Both the position numbers and the translations under genes were made by a program. Below are positions 24,921 through 30,316 of a stretch of 47,714 nucleotides of DNA, piece by piece. The notes under the pieces were generated by a model. That model made no database searches and had not been told where the DNA came from. It saw nothing but the letters and a program-made list of their open reading frames with translations. How positions within the stretch are numbered: position 1 is the first letter of the stretch; every line of letters begins with the position of its first letter. The stretch comes from Clostridia bacterium (GTDB lineage Bacteria; Bacillota; Clostridia; Oscillospirales; Acutalibacteraceae): positions 1 to 47,714 of the forward strand of contig JAFXCT010000095.1 in NCBI GenBank assembly GCA_017521365.1, given 5' to 3'.

Positions 24921-25091
24921 GTGTTATTCTGCCTTGCGGCAGAGTGATATTATTGTCCCGTGACAATAGTGTTATTGAATCCTTCGGATTCAGTGTTATT
25001 TTATTCGCAACAAACTCGCGAAGCGAATAACACTGTGCGAAGCACAATAAAACTGCGAAGCAATACAACTCGCCGTACGGCGAATAAAACT
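24920..25091. repeat. Hairpin array B: four AGTGTTATT then four reverse copies, with hairpins between
   Basis: Forward AGTG(T/A)TATT copies start at 24920, 24943, 24968 and 24992. Reverse copies AATAACACT, AATAAAACT, AATACAACT, AATAAAACT start at 25026, 25046, 25062 and 25083. The gaps hold hairpins CTGCCttgcGGCAG, ATTGTCccgtGACAAT, GAATCcttcgGATTC, GTGCgaaGCAC, GCgaaGC and CGCCgtacGGCG. The centre folds TTATTCGC with GCGAATAA. The start-to-start distances (23, 25, 24, 34, 20, 16, 21) closely follow those of array A (22, 23, 25, 32, 20, 18, 21). Forward and reverse motifs can pair, making stacked four-way junctions. Confidence 0.85.
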
Positions 25092-25117
25092 GGCGTTGTA
25101 TCCTTACGGGTACAACG
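25092..25117. repeat. Terminal hairpin of the inserted element
   Basis: GGCGTTGTATCC pairs with GGGTACAACGCC (one mismatch) around the loop TTAC, directly before the right CTTC copy and the right terminator half. Confidence 0.7.
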
Positions 25118-25122
25118 CCTTC

Positions 25123-25134
25123 GGGCGGCTTTTT
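25123..25134. terminator. Right half of the split bidirectional terminator
   Basis: GGGCGGC followed by TTTTT; complementary to 24127-24140 across the inserted element. It lies 5 bases beyond the stop of the beta-helix gene. A local alternative CGCCttcgGGCG hairpin can also form at the junction. Confidence 0.65.
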
Positions 25135-25138
25135 GTTA

Positions 25139-26653
25139 TTAATATCTTCCTATACTGTCAAACGGTATGTTGCGGAAATTGTTATAGACACCTGCTTTTC
25201 CGTTATCAAAATCAATTGTGTAAATGCCGTTTTTGGCGTCGGTAAACATATCGGTCTGCGTGAGCTTGAGCAGGTGATTGTTTACGGTGTTGCTGAGCAT
25301 TGCCGCTTTTTCGTCAACCGTGCCGAGTCTTGCCTCAGCCTGGAGAATAATATTGTCGCTTATAACGCTGCCGGTCGGATTTGCGGCAAAATACGGCGAG
25401 GACGTGTCATCAAAATCGCCGTTGAGAGAGGCTAACTGAGGATAAGCCTTTTTCCAAGTTTCGCTCTTGTACGGCGAATTTTCAAGCTCCTGCCATGCCG
25501 TACCGCCCTTGCCGAAGCGTTCACCCTCGGGCGTAAGGCTTTCATAAACCACAGGTGTTTTACAGTTTATGATAAGATTGTTGCTCAGCTCAATATCTCT
25601 GCCGCCTCTGAAATCAACACCCGTACCGGGAATGTTGATAAAGATGTTGCCTCTTACCTGTGTGCCCGAAGCAGGTGCAACGGCAACGGGAGAGTTTTTG
25701 CCGCTGCCTATGGTGCTGATGCAGTTGTAGCGCACGAGGTTGCCGTAGTTTACCCAGCCGTCAGGCGACTCAACGGCAGCCGTATCGTCAAGCTCAAGAA
25801 GCACGTTGTGAATGTAGTTATAGTCTATTCTGTGGTTGTTGCCGCTGTAATATATCGCACAGCCCGGCGTGTGAAGAATTTCGTTGTTTGCGCAAATGTT
25901 GCCGACTCCGCTTATAACAACGGCAGGACTTGTGCTGCTTGACAGACCCGTGTCATAAACGAGGTTGTTTTCAAAAACAACGTTGCCTGCGGTAAGCTTT
26001 TTCGTGTTGCCGCCGCTGATGGTAACGGCACTTGTGCCTGCCTTGTAAACCGTACAGCCGCTGATGTTTATATTACTGCCCTTTGCCGAAATTCCGACGG
26101 CGGGGGAGCCTTTGACCGTACAGCCGGATATATCGATGTTTTTACCATTGACGGTTATCTGACCGCCGCTTACGGTAACGTTGCTGAGTGTGACGTACTG
26201 TACGCCGTCGAATATAATATCAGTGCCGCTTAAAACAACCTCTCCGTCACCGTAGGCAGAAAAAATCATACGGCATTTTTCTTTGCCGGAATCTTTGTCC
26301 GTGAATTTGAGCTCATCAAGCTCGTAAACACCTTTCATAAGCGCAATGACTATGTGATTTCGGTAGCTCCTGTCAAGCTGTTTTGCCGCTTTTTTGGCAC
26401 GGGCGATTGTTGCAAACGGAAATTCAGCCGTGCCTGCAGCGTTGTCATCACCGTCGGGTGAAACATAAAAATCACCGTATATGTATTCGCTTGCGCCTGT
26501 GGCTGCGGTGCTTAGGTTTTGCGGTACGGGCGCCATATATACGTTGCCGTAATAATACGGTCTGAAGCCGAGAAAGGTTGCGGCAATAATACCTGCCGCC
26601 AATATCAGGCAGATTGTAATCAGACCGAATTTGCTTTTGTTTGCTTTGCTCAT
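25139..26653 (-). CDS. Membrane-anchored right-handed beta-helix protein (pectate-lyase-like fold)
   Basis: 504 residues from ATG 26653, which has GGTGA 5 bases upstream; a GTG at 26662 overlapping the previous stop is an alternative. An N-terminal signal anchor (FGLITICLILAAGIIAATFLGF) is followed by FYVSPDGDDNAAGT near residue 64, the start typical of parallel beta-helix proteins. Many short coils follow with repeats such as NINISGCTVYKAGTSAVTIS and NEILHTPGCAIYYSGNNHRI. This is the layout of polysaccharide lyases/glycosidases and of right-handed beta-helix (Beta_helix/NosD-like) proteins. No definite catalytic triad can be assigned. It is probably outward-facing, binding or cutting a polysaccharide, and is coupled to the upstream peptidase gene. 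Confidence 0.8.
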   Translation of the reverse strand: MSKANKSKFGLITICLILAAGIIAATFLGFRPYYYGNVYMAPVPQNLSTAATGASEYIYGDFYVSPDGDDNAAGTAEFPFATIARAKKAAKQLDRSYRNHIVIALMKGVYELDELKFTDKDSGKEKCRMIFSAYGDGEVVLSGTDIIFDGVQYVTLSNVTVSGGQITVNGKNIDISGCTVKGSPAVGISAKGSNINISGCTVYKAGTSAVTISGGNTKKLTAGNVVFENNLVYDTGLSSSTSPAVVISGVGNICANNEILHTPGCAIYYSGNNHRIDYNYIHNVLLELDDTAAVESPDGWVNYGNLVRYNCISTIGSGKNSPVAVAPASGTQVRGNIFINIPGTGVDFRGGRDIELSNNLIINCKTPVVYESLTPEGERFGKGGTAWQELENSPYKSETWKKAYPQLASLNGDFDDTSSPYFAANPTGSVISDNIILQAEARLGTVDEKAAMLSNTVNNHLLKLTQTDMFTDAKNGIYTIDFDNGKAGVYNNFRNIPFDSIGRY

Positions 26654-26658
26654 TTCGT

Positions 26659-27315
26659 TCACCGTCCGTTGAAATATATAAGCGATTTTAATTCTTTTCT
26701 TCTGGCTTTATAATCGGGGCAATGCTGTGCCACAAGCGCATAAAAGCACTCGGAATGGTTGTGGTGCACCGTGTGTGCAAGCTCGTGGATTATCACGTAG
26801 TCAATTGTATCGGGAGAGGCCGCCATAAGCAGGCAGGAAAGGTGTATTCTGTCTGCGGTACAACTTCCCCAATGCGTTTTTGCGCTGTTTATAAGAAGCG
26901 AGGAGTAGTTCAGCCCTGTTTCTTCGGAAATTTCTCTGACTCTTTCAGGCAGGTAGGCCTCGGCTTCAGCCTTGTAAAATTCAGCGGTCAGCCTTTTGAG
27001 CGATTCACCCGAAAGACCGCATGGGACAAGCAAAGAATTTTTCGATAAAACGGCTTTTTCACAATCAGCCGCCGTAACGGTGAGCTCATTGCCGAAAAAC
27101 TTTATTTTGCTGCCGTAGGTAAATTCGTCCGTGCCGGAATCTTTGAATTTTTCCGCAGCTCTTTCAATCCAATCACGCTTTGATAAAACGAAGCGGTCGA
27201 TTTGGTCTTGAGTCATCCGCAACGGCGCTCTGACCTCTACCGTCAAATCCGGCTTTACGGTTATGCATATTGTTTTTCGTTTCGTCTTTACCGTGTTATA
27301 CTTTAAGTCAGTCAA
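26659..27315 (-). CDS. YgjP/SprT-like M48-type metallopeptidase (DUF45)
   Basis: 218 residues from TTG 27315. That start is chosen because the consensus promoter at 27349-27377 excludes the earlier ATGs, and GGAG lies 6 bases before the TTG. The N-terminal beta-rich half (TVKPDLTVEVRAPLRMTQDQ) is followed by the conserved LINSAKTHWGSCTADRIHLS stretch, then zinc-binding HELAH near 177-181 with a later HHNHSECFYALV. This is the standard UTP pyrophosphatase-like/YgjP domain, called a metal-dependent hydrolase; the in vivo substrate is unknown for most members. It is first gene of a two-gene operon with the beta-helix protein. Confidence 0.88.
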   Translation of the reverse strand: MTDLKYNTVKTKRKTICITVKPDLTVEVRAPLRMTQDQIDRFVLSKRDWIERAAEKFKDSGTDEFTYGSKIKFFGNELTVTAADCEKAVLSKNSLLVPCGLSGESLKRLTAEFYKAEAEAYLPERVREISEETGLNYSSLLINSAKTHWGSCTADRIHLSCLLMAASPDTIDYVIIHELAHTVHHNHSECFYALVAQHCPDYKARRKELKSLIYFNGR

Positions 27316-27348
27316 GGCTGTCTCCAACATATAATAAATATATTGTTT

Positions 27349-27377
27349 ATTATACATTAAGTGCATTTTTGAGTCAA
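27349..27377 (-). promoter_or_regulatory. Near-perfect promoter of the YgjP-like gene
   Basis: On the minus strand TTGACT (27377-27372), 17 bases, TATAAT (27354-27349). It places the transcript start near 27340 and so decides the TTG start at 27315. Confidence 0.85.
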
Positions 27378-27392
27378 CATATAAAAAGCAAA

Positions 27393-27426
27393 AACGCCCG
27401 AATACCGCTCAGACGGTGTACAGGCG
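27393..27426. terminator. Imperfect hairpin after the CPBP-like gene
   Basis: GCCC...ATACCG pairs imperfectly with CGGTGTAC..GGCG, just beyond the CPBP-like stop. The T-tail on the minus strand (GTTTTTGC) supports a terminator. Confidence 0.4.
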
Positions 27427-27438
27427 CTTGGGAAATTT

Positions 27439-28656
27439 TTATCTGTGGTGCTCTCTGTCGAGCTTGTTCTTTTCGAGCAGTTTTAAGTATTCAGCGTCAA
27501 TATCGCCGTCGCTTGTCTTGATTCTGTCTGCGTGGCGGCTGACATCCTCTTCGCTCATTTCAGCAAGGCTGTCGAAGGTGTAAATGCTTCTGATACCGAC
27601 TGCCTGAAGCATACGTTCTTTTTTGCGCATCTTCATTTTGTAGTAGGAGAAGCAGAAGGCAAAGGAAATAACCTGAATTATAATAAGACGGTAATTGCGG
27701 TTTACGTCAATATAGTTTGCAAGACCCGGTGTGTTGTCAAGCACGTGAATCAGCTCAACCAGCACGTTGAAGAACAGGTGGTCGAAAAGCGCCAGCCAGA
27801 CCGAGCCGCTTGCCCTTGTGCACATACACCATTTGAGTGAAACAAAGAACTCAAATATAAGGTAGAACGCACACAGCGTCAGCAACTGACCGAAGCTGTA
27901 GCCTGCGGAAACCTTTGAAAGCGGAATGATAAGGTACCACAGAGAGTAAAAGGCGGAAACTATAACGGCGGTCTGCCAGAAGCCGAATTTACCCTTGCCC
28001 ATTTTGATAAGTATGCCTCTGAAGAGTACCTCAAGCATAATTACCGAAACGGTGTTGATTATAAGAAGTAAAAGTATGTTTGCAATAAAGTAAAGCGGAC
28101 CCACCTCGGACAAAGCGGCCTGATAGGCAAAAATTCTTATCATAGGCTTGTGTCCGTTGAGCGCAAGGTAGAAGTATTCGATTATATACGCAGGTATTAC
28201 GGAAAGGTTGAAAACCACGGCGTTGCGTACCGCACCGATAACTGCTCTCGGGTTGGTGCTGAAGCCGACGTTCCTCGGTTTGAGCCTTGCCGTGTACATA
28301 TAGCCCATAATTACGAGCAGACCGAGTATCTTGCCGACGACACCCTTTGTAGGAATTCCGAAGTAGTTTATAAGCACAAAGTACTCAACTGCATTGACTA
28401 TAAGACAAATAAGGAAAACGTTGAGCATTTTGTTGAGCGTTTTGTCCTGCAGAATACCGAAAAGCGCCTTTCCGAACTTTTTCTTGCGCTTTTTGCGCTT
28501 TTTGCCGTGCTCGTGCGAGTTGGGCACGAGAGGCTGCTGCTCTGACGGCTTCTCGGCTTGCGTACTGTCAGCCTGTTGCTGCTCGGCCTCAGGCGGTTTT
28601 TTCTCTTTTTCCTCGGCAAGCGAAAACTGCCGCATAAGCTCTTCTTTTGTAGGCAT
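27439..28656 (-). CDS. CPBP-like intramembrane protease homologue with degenerate motifs
   Basis: 405 residues. A charged, Pro/Gln-rich N-terminus (about 1-65, ending in a strongly basic KKRKKRKKK run) precedes eight or so membrane segments, then a soluble acidic C-terminus (SEEDVSRHADRIKTSDGDID). In the middle, MLEVLFRGILIKMG matches the first CPBP (Abi/Rce1) motif, which is normally EExxxR but here E-V. FYSLWYLI corresponds to the second motif but lacks its His, and LFDHLFFNVLVE matches the HxxxN-type third motif. The fold is likely right but proteolytic activity is doubtful. GGGGAGAT precedes ATG 28656. It stands alone on the minus strand. Confidence 0.72.
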   Translation of the reverse strand: MPTKEELMRQFSLAEEKEKKPPEAEQQQADSTQAEKPSEQQPLVPNSHEHGKKRKKRKKKFGKALFGILQDKTLNKMLNVFLICLIVNAVEYFVLINYFGIPTKGVVGKILGLLVIMGYMYTARLKPRNVGFSTNPRAVIGAVRNAVVFNLSVIPAYIIEYFYLALNGHKPMIRIFAYQAALSEVGPLYFIANILLLLIINTVSVIMLEVLFRGILIKMGKGKFGFWQTAVIVSAFYSLWYLIIPLSKVSAGYSFGQLLTLCAFYLIFEFFVSLKWCMCTRASGSVWLALFDHLFFNVLVELIHVLDNTPGLANYIDVNRNYRLIIIQVISFAFCFSYYKMKMRKKERMLQAVGIRSIYTFDSLAEMSEEDVSRHADRIKTSDGDIDAEYLKLLEKNKLDREHHR

Positions 28657-28759
28657 TAATTACATCTCCCCAATGGTGTAATTATGTAGAAACATAAAAT
28701 ATCTGTCTAATTATATATTAATATCACTGTAAAGTCAATAACGCTTGGCCGTTACCTGC

Positions 28760-28793
28760 AAATTTGTTTTTGCCGAAAAAAATTTGTTTTTGC
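28760..28793. repeat. Two 14-base direct repeats upstream of the peptide-gene promoter
   Basis: AAATTTGTTTTTGC occurs at 28760-28773 and 28780-28793, 20 bases apart, ending 2 bases before the -35. The placement suggests an activator site pair, or an UP-element-like AT tract. Confidence 0.5.
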
Positions 28794-28795
28794 TA

Positions 28796-28824
28796 TTGAC
28801 ACGGGTAACTATATGTTGTATAAT
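28796..28824 (+). promoter_or_regulatory. Perfect consensus promoter of the 59-residue peptide gene
   Basis: TTGACA (28796-28801), 17 bases, TATAAT (28819-28824): both hexamers match the sigma-A consensus exactly. Confidence 0.85.
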
Positions 28825-28891
28825 GCGTTATGTAAAAAATTATGTGTATTTGTATGTTTATATAGAATTTTGTGCAGAGGCGATGGTTGAT

Positions 28892-29071
28892 ATGAAGAAA
28901 TACATAAAGCCTGAAATTGAAATAGTAGAGTTTGATATTCCGGACAGTATTGCTGCAAATGCTGGCAGTGATTTGGTTCCTCCTTTTGAAGATGGGGCAG
29001 ATTTGCAAAGCGATGAAGTCTTTTACGGTATCGAAGCAGGCGAAGAAGGATATCTTGTAAACAATTATTAA
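28892..29071 (+). CDS. Small acidic peptide (59 residues) of unknown function
   Basis: Begins MKKYIKPEIEIVEFDIPDSI at ATG 28892 (GAGG about 11 bases upstream; an in-frame ATG at 28883 is an alternative). It ends in an acidic, glycine-rich tail (GIEAGEEGYLVNNY), has no cysteine, and is strongly acidic. The start resembles many short Clostridial proteins of the 'KKYxKPxIEVxEF' type, and its Y-x-x-P spacing is like leader peptides recognised by RiPP (e.g. lasso-peptide) enzymes. No RiPP maturation gene is in the window. It is a single gene with a perfect consensus promoter and its own terminator, so strong expression is expected. Confidence 0.6.
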   Translation: MKKYIKPEIEIVEFDIPDSIAANAGSDLVPPFEDGADLQSDEVFYGIEAGEEGYLVNNY

Positions 29072-29093
29072 TATCGACAGCACAGTGCTTTAA

Positions 29094-29131
29094 GTGCCAC
29101 TTCCCGTTTTGTGCGGCGAAGTGGCTTTTTT
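29094..29131 (+). terminator. Terminator after the peptide gene
   Basis: GCCACTTC pairs with GAAGTGGC over a 14-base loop and ends in TTTTTT. It lies 22 bases before the AlaX start. Confidence 0.8.
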
Positions 29132-29152
29132 AAAAGAAAAGGGGACGGTGTT

Positions 29153-30304
29153 TTGACCGAAAGACTTTACGATAACGGACATATACGGCAGTTTGAAGCA
29201 ATGGTTATAGAGTGTAATGAAACCGAAAAAGGTTTTCTGATTCTGCTTGACAGAACAGCCTTTTTCCCTGCAGGCGGCGGTCAGGCGGCTGACGAGGGTA
29301 TGCTTGGCGGCGAAAATGTGCTGGATGTTTTTGAAGAAAACGGTAATATTTACCACCTGACAAAGGCTCAACTTAAGGTTGGTGAAGCCGTTTGCGGTGA
29401 AATTGACTGGGATACCCGCTTTTCCAGAATGCAGAATCATACGGGTGAGCACCTCGTCTGCGGTGTTGCACACAGGCTTTACGGCTGTGAAAATACAGGC
29501 TTTCATATGGGCACATTCGGCATAACCGCGGACCTCAGTATTCTGCTGAATTCCGAACAGGTTGCCGAAATCGAACGGCTTGCCAACAAGGCTGTTTTTG
29601 AAAATGTGCCCGTAAAAGTGTTTTATCCTGACGAAAATCAATTGAAAACACTTGAATACCGCAGTAAGCTTGACTTGACCGAAAACGTGCGTCTCGTTGA
29701 AATAGAGGGCTATGACCTTTGTGCCTGCTGTGCGCCTCACGTTTTGAATACGGGCGAAATAGGTATGATTAAAATTCTTGAGCACAGCAGTAACCGCGGC
29801 GGTACAAGACTGCTGATTAAATGCGGCTATGATGCTTATGAGGATTACTGTCAGAAATCCCGCAGTGTTGCCGCTGTATCCGCTTCGCTGTGTGCAAGGC
29901 AGGAGGAAATAGCGCAGGCTGTTGAAGCACTCAAAGCCGACAAGGCAAAATTGGAATATGAAATTGAAAGTATAAAAAAACAGTCACTTGAAAAATATAT
30001 TTCACGTCTCAGGGCAACCGAAGGCAATGCCTGCGTTTTTGCCGATGATGCCGACGGTGACGGACTGAGGGAAATAGTCAACGCAGGAAAAGCTCTTTGC
30101 GGAGGTGTTTTCGGTGCCTTTTCGTCTGACGGCAACGGCTACCGATACTGTATCGGCAGTAACACCGTGGATTTAAGAGCCTTTGCAAAGACTTTCAATT
30201 CAGCGCTTAACGGAAGAGGCGGCGGCAGACCCGAAATGATTCAGGGCAGCGTGCTTTCTTCCAAGGAAGATATAATCAGCTTTTTAAATGCAATTGAACA
30301 GTAA
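29153..30304 (+). CDS. Alanyl-tRNA editing protein AlaX (long form)
   Basis: 383 residues from TTG 29153, supported by GGGG 8 bases upstream; the longer ORF start lies within the terminator. The tRNA-threonyl/alanyl editing domain carries RTAFFPAGGGQAADEG, then the zinc-site pair QNHTGEHLV (HxxxH) and CACCAPHV (CxxxH-type). A coiled-coil region (about 240-285) and a DHHA1-like C-terminal domain ending RGGGRPEMIQGSV follow. AlaX removes serine or glycine mischarged onto tRNA-Ala. The long form matches AlaX-L, which resembles the C-terminal half of AlaRS. It is 12 bases upstream of the GNAT-GH78 fusion gene and probably co-transcribed, an unexpected pairing. Confidence 0.9.
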   Translation: MTERLYDNGHIRQFEAMVIECNETEKGFLILLDRTAFFPAGGGQAADEGMLGGENVLDVFEENGNIYHLTKAQLKVGEAVCGEIDWDTRFSRMQNHTGEHLVCGVAHRLYGCENTGFHMGTFGITADLSILLNSEQVAEIERLANKAVFENVPVKVFYPDENQLKTLEYRSKLDLTENVRLVEIEGYDLCACCAPHVLNTGEIGMIKILEHSSNRGGTRLLIKCGYDAYEDYCQKSRSVAAVSASLCARQEEIAQAVEALKADKAKLEYEIESIKKQSLEKYISRLRATEGNACVFADDADGDGLREIVNAGKALCGGVFGAFSSDGNGYRYCIGSNTVDLRAFAKTFNSALNGRGGGRPEMIQGSVLSSKEDIISFLNAIEQ

Positions 30305-30316
30305 GGAGGATTAACC

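Larger units (their letters stand above)
24145..25118. mobile_element. 974-bp element with hairpin array, four-helix-bundle gene and zinc-ribbon gene
   Basis: The element lies between two CTTC copies inside the split terminator halves 24127-24140 and 25123-25134. Its left end holds a small hairpin (GAGTcgtACTC) and an internal terminator. Then, leftward-reading, come the zinc-ribbon and four-helix-bundle genes, a consensus promoter, and array B. Its right end holds a 12-bp hairpin (GGCGTTGTATCC / GGGTACAACGCC, one mismatch). No transposase, recombinase or reverse transcriptase is encoded, so movement would need help in trans. The insertion is inferred from the terminator reconstruction, not observed. 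Confidence 0.65.

Noticed and set aside
24920..25091. CRISPR array
   Set aside because: Repeats are only 9 bases, switch to the reverse complement halfway, and the intervening segments are self-complementary hairpins rather than unique spacers. No cas genes are present.
24244..25091. Diversity-generating retroelement or group II intron
   Set aside because: The four-helix-bundle protein is related to Avd, but there is no reverse transcriptase, no template/variable repeat pair and no domain V/VI-like catalytic structure that I can see.
26659..27366. ATG 27366 as the start of the YgjP-like gene
   Set aside because: The TTGACT-17-TATAAT promoter overlaps that start, so the ATG would not be transcribed; TTG 27315 has a ribosome site.
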